Source of the DNA: Cryptomeria japonica
Lineage: Eukaryota; Streptophyta; Pinopsida; Cupressales; Cupressaceae
Assembly (NCBI RefSeq): GCF_030272615.1
Contig: NC_081413.1
Location: forward strand, 555,297,136 to 555,361,135
Direction of reading: 5' to 3'
DNA: 64,000 nt
Shown here: piece after piece, positions 32,659-44,897 of the stretch
Numbering within the stretch: position 1 is the first letter of the stretch
How the letters are laid out: the number at the start of each line of letters is the position of its first letter
Translations under genes and position numbers: made by a program
The notes under the pieces: model-generated
Seen by the model: the letters and a program-made list of their open reading frames with translations, nothing else
The model's database searches: none
Told to the model about the DNA's origin: nothing

Positions 32659-34106
32659 TGTTGGAATTTTGAGTTTGTTTGGCATTTTCAATAGAGATTT
32701 CATTAATGATATGTTGTCATTGATGTCAATTGAATCGGCAAAAGGTATTCATGTTATTGTTGATATTGTTGTTTTTTATATTGGCTTGTAACCGGTAAGA
32801 AGAGAGTTGTATAAGATGTTGTAACTGGTGTATGTAAAGTTTGTGAGTTGAACCAGTGAACCAGTGTGAAGGGTTAAACCTTTCTATGTAATGTAACCGG
32901 TAAACCCTATTAGTTGTTAAACCCTAATTGATCAATTTTGTTGGTTTATTATCCGATGAGTAGTTTTGATGGAGACACATGTGATAACAGTATGAGGATA
33001 AATTCAAATTGGTTTGGTGTGTTTGCTTATTGTCTAGGGAAGGAGCAAAGTGGATTGCATTTAATGCACAACGTGTGATGAGTTACAAAATCCAATGGAG
33101 TGGTGATCATGTAGCAGTTGGATTTGTCTTGAAGAATGTGAAGAGATTGTTATGATTTCTAACAGTCAAGATTGAACCAACTTGTTTGTAATCTCAATGA
33201 TGAGAATTAGGTTTTTGTTGTGTTACCGACCTAATTGATTTGTATTTAAGGTCAATGAAGTTGTTTGTAAAGGTTGTTGGCAAGGTTAATAGAAAACCTA
33301 ATGAGTGTGTGGTTGCCCAACTAGTGAATGGATATGCACTTTGAGTGAAGGCAGATTGAAGCTTAGGAGGATTTGATCAAGGAAAGATAGTGCTACTCAG
33401 ACAGATCAAAAAAACCTGTTGTTTTCTAACAATTACAACAGAAGTAAAATCCCTTAACTGAGTAAGCTCTAACAAGCTTGGTTACTCATTAAATCCTCTA
33501 ACAAGGTGGTCCATTAGCTTGGATTCTTAAATCCTCCAGCGAGGTTACTCCTAACAAGGTATTGTGCTTCTAACAAGGCATATTTGTAAATCCCTTAATG
33601 GGGTGATTGCTAACTGGAATTAGTTCTTAACAAGACTTATTTTAAAGCTCTAACAGGCTTTGGATCCTAACAAGGCGTACTTCAAAAGAGTTTAGATAGC
33701 TATCCTTGTGAGCCCCATCTCACTGTGGTTTTTACCTATTTGGGTTTTCCATGTATAAATATTTGTGTCAAGTGATGAATGCTTTTGTGGCAGTGATCTT
33801 ATTTGTTGATTTGATTAACTTCTAATAAGGCATGTTAATTATAAGCATTGAGAGATGAATATGTTGAGTTATGATCAAGCATTGTTGATCTTTACAAGAT
33901 TGAAGGTGTTTACTATTAAAGTTGTCATAACAGTTAAACCGGTTAATGTCAAGTATTCCTATGAATATTGATCTTGACTGAGATATGTTTACTTTGTTTG
34001 ACTGAGTTTGAGTTTGGGAACTTTGTATCAGTTTTTCAATATACTTATTCACACCCCCCCCCCTCTCAGTATTATAATGGATAATTATTCTTTCATTATA
34101 CCATCA
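32659..34106 (+). repeat. 3' LTR of element B
   Basis: 1448 bp, TGTTGGAATTTTG...TACCATCA, preceded by purine tract AAAGGGAGAGAT and followed by GACTC. A longer C-run than in the 5' LTR sits near the end (about 34051-34063). Confidence 0.92.
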
Positions 34107-35160
34107 GACTCTATTTGTATGTATAAACAAGAAATAATATTGGGAAAACCCAATTAACAATTGTAAGGGTAGAATGGAGTCATGGAAAGGGAAGTGGCTA
34201 ACATCAGCAAATAGGATTTTGATGTTAAATGTGGTCTTGTCAACCATGCCGATATATTCAATGTCATGCATGAAATCCCTAGAGTAGTGGAAGAATTACT
34301 AATTCAAGTCATGAGAAGATTATTTCGGAGTGGCACTAGGGAGCAAGAGAAATTTCCTCTCATTGGATGGGGAAAGATCTGCAAACCTAAAGATGCTAGC
34401 AAGACTAGTATCAAGAAGCTTGCTATGATGAACTTAGCAATGGGAGAAAAGTTGGTTTGGAACATATACACACAAGGTAATAAAAGACTAGTCAATAATT
34501 TAATAGGGAAGTACTTGGACTCAAATAATCCTACTAGGATCTTCACAATTAAGGATCCTTGAAGAGGATACACAATATGGAATTTCATATTGGAATGCAA
34601 GGATATCATTAAAAACCACATAACATGCAAAATTAGGAGTGGGAGAAATGATTCATTTTGGATGGACTCATGGGATGGATCTAAACCTCTATGCAAGAAT
34701 CCTAATCTAATGAATATCAAGAGTGTCACTAGAAAAGAATGGGGCAACAAGGTGATTGATTATGGAGGGATGGTGGTTGAGGGAGGAAAAAATGTTTGGA
34801 GATGGAAGCCATTGCAGGAGCTAGATGTCCCCGCAAATTAAAAAGATCTTCAAATAATTTTGTGATGCAGCTTTTTATTACCAACAAAAGAAGAGGATGT
34901 GGTCCAATGGTGTTATTCTAAATCTAGTGGATATAAGGTAAATTTTGGATATAAAGTGATAGAAAATGTGGTGGTTGTTCAAAATTGGTTGATTAAGTTA
35001 TTTTGGGGAAAACATTGCTTACCAAAGGAAAGGGTATTCACTTGGATGACATCACAATTTTTTTTTGACAAGTGACAGGCTTAATAAATTTGGCACATAG
35101 AGATTAGGATGGTGTGTCTTATGCAAAGAAGTGGATGAGGATGCAAATCATTTACGTATG
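34107..35160 (+). pseudogene. LINE-2 piece 2: reverse transcriptase C-terminus and zinc finger
   Basis: Continues LINE-2 after element B. MESWKGKWLTSANRILML and MPIYSMSCMKS are the post-catalytic motifs of plant LINE reverse transcriptases. SFWMDSWDGSKPL and KNVWRWKPLQELDVP follow. The zf-RVT motif CVLCKEVDEDANHL lies at about 35119-35160. The frame is broken by stops and shifts. It continues at 44898 with ECIFSKYCWNDF, once solo LTR G is disregarded. Confidence 0.82.
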
Positions 35161-36018
35161 TGTAAGGACCTCCATAATTTCAAACAAAATAATGTTAGGT
35201 CCCAGGGACAACTGAGAGCGGGGGGGGTGAATCAGTTGTCCAAAACTTTAAACCAAAAACAACTTAATCAATTACTACTTTAATACGGGTGAGATAGTCT
35301 ATTATATTGGTGGATAGATTTAACAGATAAATGCAATACCGGTAAAGATTAATGCATGAAACTAAAAGATAAAGTCATCCACAACACATGACACCAATAT
35401 TTGTATGTGGAAACCCTATAAGGGGAAAAACCATGGTGGGAAACCTTACCCACAATCAGATGATACTACTCTAGATAGTAAGTGTACATAAATGGGGTCT
35501 GCACATGCAGAAAGGCCAAGCGCCTAGAGTTCACTGCTCAAACACAAATGGGAGTCACACTGACTACAATTGGATGGTTAAATCCAATAAGAATGTACTG
35601 CTTAAAATAACATCTTCATATGCTAGATTCAGTACCGATGTAATGCTGATATGCCTTCACAAAAACCTAGCTTCCCCTTCAAATGATGTCTTCATGTATA
35701 GCTCTGCTAAATCTCGCATATCTCTTCACAATATACATTCTTTGCATTCCACACTTGATCTTACAATTAAGATCTTACATTTATACCATAACCTAAGACC
35801 AATTTTAGTAGGTCGGCTCTACAAGATATTATAATAAAACATTTTACAAACAATATAATATCTGATGCAATAACCGATTGAACATTTTGGCTTAATGCAT
35901 TTACAACATTAATTAATCATCTCCATAGCATGCCATGCCGATCTGGAAAAGATAAACCTGGCGGTGTAACCCTGGACCTATTTGCCGATAAAAGCAAATA
36001 TGCAAATATGAATATACC

Positions 36019-36507
36019 TGTTGGTGTAAATAATTATTCATCATGGATATTATTACACTTACTTAAGTTTACTTATGATAATGCATTTCATAGTAGTTTG
36101 GATATGAGACACTTGGGTGTTTGTGCCACATTGGGATAGTGTGTGTAGGAGAAATTCCACCTTTTATGGTGTTGATCTTGTTATTACACTATCATATCCA
36201 CTTATAGTGGAGTGATAATTCCACCTTCAGTGGGTGATCCACCTCATGTGGAATATTATATTATTTCTCCTACCTACCCACACCTATTTCCTACCTACCC
36301 TTGTTTCTCATTGAGCCACATGTCATATTTGTGTGCTCATACATCCATATGGCCTTGCCTATATAAGAAGGCCTCTATTCATTGTATTGGTTAATCCAGT
36401 TGATTATTGATCATTTTCTATTGATGAGAATACAGTTTATTCTTGTCCTATATTATGTCTCTATTTTGTACATTTCATTGAGCTCTTGATCTTGGCAAAA
36501 TCTAACA
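36019..36507 (+). mobile_element. Solo LTR S inside the 3' LTR of element A
   Basis: 489 bp, TGTTGG...CTAACA, with perfect 5-bp duplication ATACC at 36014-36018 and 36508-36512. The same site is uninterrupted in the 5' LTR (about 41618-41622). It contains CTATATAAG at 36359-36367, a likely TATA box. No internal region remains, so it arose by LTR-LTR recombination. Orientation is inferred from the TATA box. Confidence 0.92.
36359..36367 (+). promoter_or_regulatory. TATA box of solo LTR S
   Basis: CTATATAAG about 140 bp before the end of the solo LTR, the usual place for an LTR core promoter. Confidence 0.5.
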
Positions 36508-36733
36508 ATACCAATAATCAATTCTTCAAGATAAGATGTCCACACGATGTCTTTGACATTACCAAGTGTCTTCCATGCCATTCAAAGTGTCGGTGGCCAT
36601 TATATCCTACCGGTGTACCATATACCAGTAACTGTGCAATAGTTACTTGCTTGCCGGTGAATGTTTGTTGGATCTCCAAAGTGCTTTTAGTAGGTGTTGA
36701 CATCAATGACAAAACCATACCAAAATACCAACA

Positions 36734-37169
36734 ATCTCCCCCTTTGGCATTGATGGCAACACAAGATGGAAAAACCATCAAAGTGCCAAAACAAAAATGC
36801 CAAGTACGAAAAAACCAACAATCTCCAAAAAGATCATGACTAGAAATCAAAATCTCTCCTAAATAACAATCTCTCCCCCTGGGAGCAACATGTGATTTCC
36901 AAAGTTTTTCCGTACCAATCTTTCCTCAAAAGATAATAAAGATAATGTGTTTTTCCATAGATATCTCTCCCCCTTCGACATCAAATGCCAAAGTTACAAC
37001 ATACCAATTATTACTTACAAAATACCAACCAATTTTACTATACTAACTACTCCCCCTGAGAAGTAGCTTCCTCATCAAATCCGGAGTAAGAATATATCTC
37101 TGTTAATTCTACTGGTTGATGATAGACATCAACTCTCTAAGTGTCTACCGGTGGGGGTATGACCCCAAG
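36734..37169 (-). other. 3' UTR of element A with repeated purine tracts
   Basis: On the minus strand, several GGGGGAG tracts occur: GCCAAAGGGGGAGAT next to the LTR, then CAGGGGGAGAGAT, GAAGGGGGAGAGAT and CAGGGGGAGTAG further upstream. The one abutting the LTR is the probable second-strand primer; the others resemble it. Confidence 0.65.
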
Positions 37170-37898
37170 CTATTCTCTGAGATACTCAAAAGTCTCCTTA
37201 TGCAAAGGTTTAGTGAAAATATCTGCAAGTTGTTCTTTAGTATTCACATAGACCAGTTGTATTTCTTTTTCTTCAACTTTTTCCTTTAGAAAATTCAGTT
37301 TGATAGAAACATGTTTTGTTTTAGAATGTAATACCAGATTCTTAGATATATCAATTGCTGCAATGTTGTCACAATAGATAGTTATAGGTTCCTTGCATTT
37401 TACCTTCAAATCTTTCAACATTTGTTTAAGCCAAAGTACCTGTGTACAATTAGTTGCTATTGCACCATATTCTGATTCTGCTATTGATAAAGATGTACAA
37501 CTTTGTTTCTTACTCAACCAAGAAACTAATCTATTTCCAAGAAAAAATGCTCCTCCAGTGGTGCTTTTTCTATCATCAATGTCTCCTGCCCAATTTGCAT
37601 CTGTGTATGCACATAGATCAAAATTTTCATCTCTAGGATACCATAATCCAAGATTTGGGGTGCCTTGTAAGTACCGGAAAATCCTTTTTACTGCTGATTC
37701 ATGATTTTCTCTAGGATTACTCTGAAATCTTGAAACAATACATACTACATTCATGATATCAGGTCTGGTTTGTGTCAAATACAGTAAACCTCTTATCATA
37801 GATTTGTACCTAGTTGGATTCACAGGTGTAGATTCATCCCTTTGTGATAATTTGTCATTTGTTGTCATGGGTGTGCTTACCGGTTTGGAGTTCTCCAT
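37170..37898 (-). pseudogene. Element A RNase H domain
   Basis: Open for 242 codons. TQTRPDIMNVVCIVSRF, then RYLQGTPNLGLWYP, DANWAGDIDDRKSTTGGAFF (first catalytic Asp region), SIAESEY (Glu), IYCDNIAAI (Asp) and DIFTKPLHKETFEYLR. The domain itself looks intact. It is separated from the reverse transcriptase at 37962 by stops. Confidence 0.88.
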
Positions 37899-37961
37899 TC
37901 CAAATTTCTTAAGTAACTCTTTTAAGTATTTTTATTGACTCAAAAATATACCTTTTTCAGT

Positions 37962-38723
37962 CTATGAGATCTGCAATCCTAAAAAGAATCTTACTTCACC
38001 AATCATAGATATTTCAAATTCTTGCTGCATTTTGATAGAAAAGTCTTTACACAATCCATCTTCTCCTCCAAATACTATATCATCAACAAAAACTTCAATA
38101 GCCAAGATGTCATCATTAGTTACTTTATAGTATAAGTTACTATCAGCATTACCTTTGGAAAAACCAATATTCAAAAGATACTTATCCAATCTTGTATACC
38201 AAGCTCTTGGATCTTGCTTCAATCCATATAAAGCTTTCCTTAACCTGCAAACCATATCTTTGTCATCTGTCAAAGAAAATCCATTAGGTTGTTCAATGTA
38301 AACTTCCTCCTCAAGATATCCATTTAGAAATGCACATTTGATATCCATTTGATATACTTTGTAGTTCTTATGTGTTGCAAAAGCCAAAAATAATCTAACT
38401 GCCTCAATTCTAGCTACCAGTGCAAAGGTTTCATTATAGTCAATTCCTTCTTTCTAAGAATATCCTTTACATGCTAGTCTTGCTTTATCTTTGATAACCT
38501 TACCATCTTCATTAAGTTTGTTTCTAAATACCCATTTGGTTCCAATTACATTTTTATCTTTAGGGCGGGGAACTAATGTCCAAGTATTGTTTTTATCAAT
38601 TTGTTCTAATTCTTCTTCCGTAGCTTTATTCCAATACTTATCTTCACATGCCTCATTAACTGATGATGGTTCAATTTGAGAAATAAGACATACCTCTTTG
38701 TTTGCCAATCTTCCTCTAGTCAT
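37962..38723 (-). pseudogene. Element A reverse transcriptase
   Basis: Two in-frame blocks (38723-38454 and 38387-37962) joined by a short stretch with a stop: [67 protein letters not shown] and catalytic EVFVDDIVFGG. It converts element RNA to cDNA in the particle. The sequence is close to that of element B over the shared motifs. Confidence 0.88.
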
Positions 38724-39517
38724 AACTCCTTTATGCTTGTTTCCAATTATCTGATCTTCAGAATGATTCAGTCTTACATACTGGGGTGCTGATAGCTATC
38801 TTCTAATTCCATTCACTTCACAGATAGTATTAAACTCCTTAGATGTGAATTCTCCTCCTTGATCTGATCTTAAACATTTGATTTTCTTACCGGTTTCATT
38901 TTCAACCATTGCTTTGAACAATTTGAACTTTCCAAGTGCTTCTGATTTTTCTCTGAGAAAAGTAACCCAACACATTCTAGATTAATTATCAATAATTAGC
39001 ATGAAATATCTATCACCTTGTAAGCTTTTAGTTCTAGCTAGACCACATAAATCAGTGTGAATTAAATCAAGAGCATTATTTGATTTTTCAGGAATACTTT
39101 TGAAACTAGCTCTAGCTTGTTTTCCAAATTGACATTCCTTACATATTGTGTTCTAGGGTTTGACAATTTTAGGTAAATCTCTAATTGCCTTAGTAGTACT
39201 GATCTTTACCATGCAATCAAAGTTTACATGATAGAGTCTCGTATGCCATAACCAACTTTCATCTATATGTGCAATCAAGCATGTCTTTTCACTATTATTC
39301 AAATGAAAGATATTACCTCTAGTCTGGTTACCGGTTGTAATTTCTAAGCCAGTTCTATTCATGATTTTGCATTTTCCATTTTTGAATTGTAACTGAAATC
39401 CTTTCTCAACTAATTGACCAACACTCAAAAGATTATGCTTTAATCCTTTAACATAGTAAACATTATCAGTGTTATGCTTACTGGATCAAGAGATATTGAA
39501 CCCTTACCTCTGGTTTG
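38724..39517 (-). pseudogene. Element A integrase, internally deleted
   Basis: N-terminal part 39428-39153 (KCKIMNRTGLEITTGNQTRG, LWHTRLYHVN). Continuing past a stop, it shows the zinc-binding CKECQFGKQ, the first catalytic Asp in LIHTDLCGL and the second in RSDQGGEFTSKEF. The sequence then jumps from the LSAP segment directly to YVRLNHSEDQIIG, which in element B is more than 500 bp further on. The third catalytic Glu (VERN region) and the integrase C-terminus are absent. Confidence 0.82.
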
Positions 39518-40735
39518 TCAAGCTTTGTTATCTCCAAATCTAACTAAAACACCATTGTATTCTTGAAAGTTCAATAATTTTCCTTTGTCTCCTATCATAT
39601 GATGTGAGCATCCAAAATCAATTATCCATTCATCTTTTACCTCAATTTTAGCTGCCAAGGCCTGTTCTACCGGTTGCACTGCAAGTGTCGGTTGATCTTT
39701 TGTTATAGCAACAAAAACCCATCCATTGTCTATCGGATCTTCATCAGAATCATCAATCACTCCTTCATCAACTACATAACAAGATTTGTCCTTATTTTTC
39801 TTGAATCTGTATCTCTGATATTCAAGGTTAGGTTTGTATGTCCTTCTAGCTTCTTCTCTTAGTCTAGCATGTCTATCAGGGCATCTAGAAGCCATATGAC
39901 CAATCTTATTGTAGTTAAAACATTTAAAAGGTGCTTTACCTTCATACTTACTTCCAACTGGACCTTTAGGTATTTTTCTTGCAAATAGTGCTTCAAGTTC
40001 TTCAAGTTCTTTCCTACTTTCCTCAAGTTGTCTTGCATAAAAGGCTTTCCAATCAGATTTGTCAAATGATGATGCAGATGATGTTGATGCTTTGAAAGAT
40101 AAATCTATCTGTATAGTAGCAACATGACCAAATTCCTCAATTTCAAAGGCTGAAAGTTTTCCAATCAATGTATCCCTAGTTACTGATGTATTAGGCATTG
40201 TTCTTAATTCATTTATAGAAGTAACCTTCATTTTATATGCCGATGGCAATCCTCTTAAAACTTTTGAAACAATTTCATCCTCACTTAAGGTTCCTCCACA
40301 ACATTTAATATCCAAAACAATTTCATTTACTCTTTCCATAAAAGCATAAATCCTTTCATCTTCTTCCATTTTCAGATGTTCATACCTGACTCGGAACCTT
40401 TCAAGTTTTGCAATTTTGATTGTGGAATCTCCTTCATTCAGTGTTTCCAAATGATCCCAAATAGCTTTAGCAGTAGTCCTATCTGATAGTCCCATGATTT
40501 GTTGATCTGATAATGCGCTCAAAAGTGCTTCTCTTGCTTTGCAATCATTTTCTTCATCTTTAGTCAAGTTAGGTGGATTAGGCTGACTTTGAGTAACAAC
40601 AGTATAACCATTCTTTGTAACATCCTAGATGTCCTTTCCAATGTAATTCAGATGTGTCTCCATTCTGATCTTCCATATCCCATAATTTGTTCCATCAAGT
40701 TTAGGATTGTCCTTCCTTAAATAGTTAGTAGACAT
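39518..40735 (-). pseudogene. Element A gag and protease start
   Basis: Begins at ATG 40735 (MSTNYLRKDNPKLDGTNYGI). A TAG at 40627-40625 interrupts after the first 36 codons, at a position that is usually Trp. The frame is then open to 39518: AIWDHLETLNEGDSTIKIAK, RFRVRYEHLKM, GLPSAYKM. The zinc knuckle is CFNYNKIGHMASRC, with Tyr for the second Cys. The protease signature is IIDFGCSHHMIGD, with DFG where DSG is expected. Both motifs therefore look inactivated. Confidence 0.85.
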
Positions 40736-40777
40736 TGGATCTCCTCAAGTTGTTAAACTTCTGCAAAAGAGGACTTA

Positions 40778-40789
40778 GCTCTGATACTA
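40778..40789 (-). other. Primer binding site of element A (one base changed)
   Basis: On the minus strand TAGTATCAGAGC, two bases inside the 5' LTR, differs from TGGTATCAGAGC (initiator tRNA-Met) by G to A, consistent with decay of a methylated C on the other strand. Confidence 0.75.
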
Positions 40790-40791
40790 AT

Positions 40792-41841
40792 TGTTAGGTC
40801 TCGAGGACAATTGAGAGGGGGGGGGGTGGTGAATCAGTTATCCAAAAATTTAAACCAAAAACAACTTAATCAATTACTACTTTAATACTGGTGAGACAGT
40901 CTGTTATGCCGGTGGACAGATTTAATAGATAGATGCAATACCGGTAAAGATTAATGCATGAAACCAAAAGATAAAGTCATCCAGAACACATGAAACCAAT
41001 ATTTGTACGTGGAAACCCTGTAAGGGGAAAAACCATGATGGGAAACCTTACCCACAATCAGATGATACTACTACAGATAGTAAGTGTACATAAATGGGGT
41101 CTGCACATGCAGAAAGGCCAAGAGCCTAGAGCTCACTACTCAAACACAAATGGGAGTCACACTGACTACAGTTGGATGGTTAAATCCAATAAGAATGTAC
41201 TGCTTAAAATAGCATCTTCATATGCTGGATTCAGTACCGGTGTAATGCTGATATGCCTTCACAAAAAACTAGCTTCCCCTTCAAATGATGTCTTCATGTA
41301 TAGCTCTACTAAATCTCACATATCTCTTCACAATATACATTCTTCGCATTCCACACTTGATCTTACAATTAAGATCTTACATTTATACCATAACCTAAGA
41401 CCAATTTTAGTAGGTCGACTCTACAAGATATTACAATAAAACATTTTACAAACAATATAATATCCAATGCAATAACTAATTGAACATGTCGACTTAATGC
41501 ATTTACAACATTAATTAATCATCTCCATAGCATGCCATGCCGATCTGGAAAAGATAAACCTGGCGGTGTAACCCTGGACCTATTTGCCGGTAAAAGCAAA
41601 TATGCAAATATGAATATACCAATAATCAATTCTTCAAGATAAGATGTCCACACAATGTCTTCGACATTACCAAGTGTCTTCCATGCCATTCCAAGTGCCA
41701 GTGGCCATTATATCCTGCTGGTGTACCATATACCAGTAACTGTGCAATAGTTACTTGCTTGCCGGTGAATGTTTGCTGGATCTCCAAAGTGCTTTTAGTA
41801 GGTGTTGACATCAATGACAAAACCATACCAAAATACCAACA
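40792..41841 (-). repeat. 5' LTR of element A
   Basis: 1050 bp; plus-strand ends TGTTAGGTC...ATACCAACA. A C-run on the minus strand near the U5 end (about 40817-40826) is shared with the 3' LTR and the solo copy at 50090. Confidence 0.92.
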
Positions 41842-41846
41842 AATAA

Positions 41847-44800
41847 TTCACATAATTCATAAAAAAGTTAAGAAAAAAGAGCATTAAATATTTCACATGT
41901 CCAAATATATGAGATTGGAGACTTAAAATTACATCTCATCATATAGATTTAATACACAATCTATACCAAGGCTGAACATAATGGAAGCATGTTCCTTTAC
42001 AATAGACCACAAGGTCAATTATAATAAATACATAAAGAGCAAATCATGAAGACCATCTTGACAAGAGCTCCCGACATTTGTCTAACATGGCAAGAACATT
42101 GCCAGAGCACATATCCACCCTACCATGAAGTATTTACACCTCCCTGAAAGATACCCAACCCAACATGAGGTAGACTAACAATCTGAATATTCTAATGGAA
42201 GCAAGTTATGATTTCCAATGTATGAACTATCATAATCCACCCTTGCATATATTTTAATCTCTTTACCTAAACCTAAACATTTCATGGTTCTAATACACAA
42301 AGGAAGAATTTATTGTATGTTTCTTGGTTGAGAAATGTCTTCCAACTATAGATGCATGAAAATGCTAAGGCATAGATAGGTTTTGTGAATTGTTGATGAT
42401 ATGATTCCACTATATAATATTTTCATCCTATTGCTAGAACAAAATTATTTAATCACATTACAAAGGCATAACATGGTAATACCTATCCTCATGGAAATCT
42501 AATAACTTCTTTAATGCATGCAATGATTTCATTCTTAGAATACAGTGTGCCACAATTTATTTTTCCCACATATTTGCATTTACCACCTTGTTTAATTGTT
42601 AAGATTTCCAAAACCCAATATCCTCTCATTCTCTTACTATGCATCCCCATAATAATCCTCTTTCGAAATTTTATCACCTCCATATGACTACAATTATCTG
42701 ATCTCCTCTAAAAATGGTTCCATTTCATCTTCTCATTATTTTTCTCTATTGAAAACTCTCCAATTTTTTGTTCCCTTGTATGGGAAATATGCATATACAT
42801 TACTCCACCCTTCCTTACATAGGAAAGAAACTTTTAGTTTTAAGTCTAAAATGTTCTAAATCTAAAAAGTAGACTAAATTTTCTTTTCCTTACTAATTTT
42901 TTCTATCCTTTATTAAGACTTCTTTTTCTTTATAAGAATTGATTATCTTGCTTAGTAAGAACTTTTTCATAATAAAGCAATTGTAAAATGAATTTTATAT
43001 TTATGTTTGTGTTTTCTAAAATATATTAGAAAAGGCTTAAAGAAATTTCTAATAATATATTTAGAGAAAGTTTCTATTTTGTTTATGCTTTTTTAGTAGT
43101 TTTATAAATTTCTTATTTTTACTTTATAAAACTATCTTTATAAAGTTCTCACCTAATATACTTTCTTATTTTCTTATAAAGAAAGATTCCTTTCTTTTTT
43201 TTCTATTATTCATTTTATATTTAAATAAAATGATAATTTTGTTTTTTAGATTTTTAATATAAAGAATATTTAATTTATAAATAAAATATTAGATAATTTT
43301 TAAAATAAAATATGTAAATGTTAATATCATGAGATATATTTTAACAAAATATGAAAATTATAATATTGATAATAAAATAATAATTTAGTCATTAATAATA
43401 TCTTGATATAAATTAGTAAAGAGTTATACTTTAATTGCAATTCAATGTTCATAGATAACATAATCATTAATATATATTTGTATGCGGGAATATGCGGTGG
43501 CCAAAATGAATAACTCGAGATCAGAAGACCCACACACCAATGAGACTCTTGGTGCAAGCATATGAACTAGTTCAATTAGTTCAACTTCTCAAGGAGTGTC
43601 CCATTGTTCTCTATCTCACAGGATCCCTAAAGCCAACTTTTTACTCTCAAATAATTGAGCAAATGACTTAGGAATGACAACTCCAAGAACGAGTGATATT
43701 TGATCTACATGCATGAATGCATTTCTAAGATCTATATGGTGTGTTAAAAATATGATGATTAAGCTTAAGATGAAGATAGTGATATGATAAAAGATTAACC
43801 AATTATCCTAACATGATATACTAGCCTAGCATGAATATCCAATGATATGAAAAATGCTTCTAAATGCTATTATGATGATTTAACAAAGAGAGACTAAAAT
43901 GCTTAGTTAATTAGGCTATAATGTGGATGCATGAAGGCTTGGAGATTCTTTTAGAAAATGAATAATGAGAGCTCTATTTATAGAGAAAATAGGGCAATGG
44001 ATGGTTAAGATTGAATAATCTTAACAAGGTTTCGGACTGAAACTTAATCAATTCATGTTTACAATTCTCACCAATGAAATGGTGACAATTGTCAACAAGA
44101 GGTTGCTTGAGAGGAGATGCAAGAAGCATTAAATGCCTGAAGAGACATGAAGGTTACCTTAGGAGGTAAGAGTTAAGGTTAGGTTAGGGCTATCCAATGG
44201 ATAAAGCTTTTACCCAAGGGGTAAACTCCTGTGCAAGGGTTAATACGATAACCATGATTAAAGCCATGAATGCTTGATGAGACCCTTTAGTTAAAAGAAA
44301 GGTTAAGTTAGAGGAAAGTCTCTAACAAAAGGTCAAAGATGAGTTAAACCTTAAATGGTTATGTAAGAGCCTTTAATGGTTTAGAAGAATTTAGAGGTCA
44401 ACCTTTTGAAGACACAAAGCCTTTAATGGTTATTGAAGACTTTGGAGGCTTTGAGAAGTAACTTCTCTTTGCTTAGGAATGTGACAATAATTAGGAGATG
44501 AATTAGGCTAAATTGGAAGTGACTAGAAGAATCTAGAAGGGGTTTAGGAGGCAAGTGGGAGATGTAGGAAAATGCAAGTGGATGAGGGAAAATGATTTTA
44601 ATTAAAATAAAATTACTTTATTTCAACTAAAATAGATGCAACTTGCATAAATACAAGTGGGGGGATTTAAAAAATAAATTAGATTTATTTATTTGCAAGG
44701 ATCAATTTAATTAAATGTAAATTTAATTAAAAGGGGAGAAAGGGGAATTAATTAAATAGAATTTAATTAATAGGAGGAATGGGGTTAAAATAAACATTAA

Positions 44801-44897
44801 ATATTTATTTAGGAAAGTGGTCAAATTTATATGTCTACAATATTCATAAATAATAATTAATGAAATGATTAAATAAATAAGTAATAAAATAAGGTTG
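41847..44897 (+). repeat. Main body of solo LTR G, AT-rich non-coding
   Basis: Long AT-rich sequence with TTAAATTTATT-like words, especially 42820-43480 and 44580-44890. There is no sustained coding frame. A clause-like block near 43490-43700 (ATGAATAACTCGAG and following) is less AT-rich and could mark a transcribed segment; I cannot assign it. It ends at GGTTGTGACA. Confidence 0.6.

Larger units (their letters stand above)
18581..34106 (+). mobile_element. Ty1/copia element B (split by gypsy element E)
   Basis: Target duplication GACTC at 18576-18580 and 34107-34111. LTRs are 1443 and 1448 bp (TGTTGG...ATCA). Primer site TGGTATCAGA at 20026; purine tract GCCAAAGGGAGAGAT before the 3' LTR. 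Coding order is gag, protease, integrase, reverse transcriptase, RNase H. Element E (23061-31135) interrupts the reverse transcriptase, so B alone would be about 7.4 kb. It is inserted in LINE-2. Confidence 0.93.
35193..36733 (-). repeat. 3' LTR of element A, interrupted by solo LTR S
   Basis: 1541 bp. After removing S (489 bp) and one ATACC, 1047 bp remain, matching the 1050-bp 5' LTR. On the plus strand it opens TGTTAGGTC and closes ATACCAACA. Confidence 0.92.
35193..41841 (-). mobile_element. Ty1/copia element A
   Basis: Target duplication AATAA (35188-35192 and 41842-41846). LTRs: left (3') 35193-36733, enlarged by solo LTR S, and right (5') 40792-41841, 1050 bp. On the minus strand each begins TGTTGGTATT and ends CCTAACA. 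A primer site related to TGGTATCAGAGC lies next to the 5' LTR, and purine tract GCCAAAGGGGGAGAT next to the 3' LTR. Coding order is gag, protease, integrase, reverse transcriptase, RNase H. The integrase is internally deleted. It is inserted in solo LTR G. Confidence 0.93.
35161..44897 (+). mobile_element. Solo LTR G (about 3.08 kb) split by copia element A
   Basis: Begins TGTAAGGACC at 35161 and ends GGTTGTGACA at 44897. It is preceded by GTATG and followed by ATATG, a 5-bp target duplication with one difference. The LINE-2 frame is restored exactly when G and one duplication are disregarded, which supports both ends. Without element A (and its AATAA duplication) G is 32 bp plus 41847-44897, about 3083 bp. 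The long part is very AT-rich with no coding region. Length and TGT/ACA ends suit a gypsy-type LTR (inference). A deletion derivative is also possible. Confidence 0.7.

Noticed and set aside
43495..44897. Separate solo LTR starting near CGGTGGCC at 43490 with ATATG duplication
   Set aside because: It lacks a TG start, and the LINE frame is restored only if the left end is at 35161.
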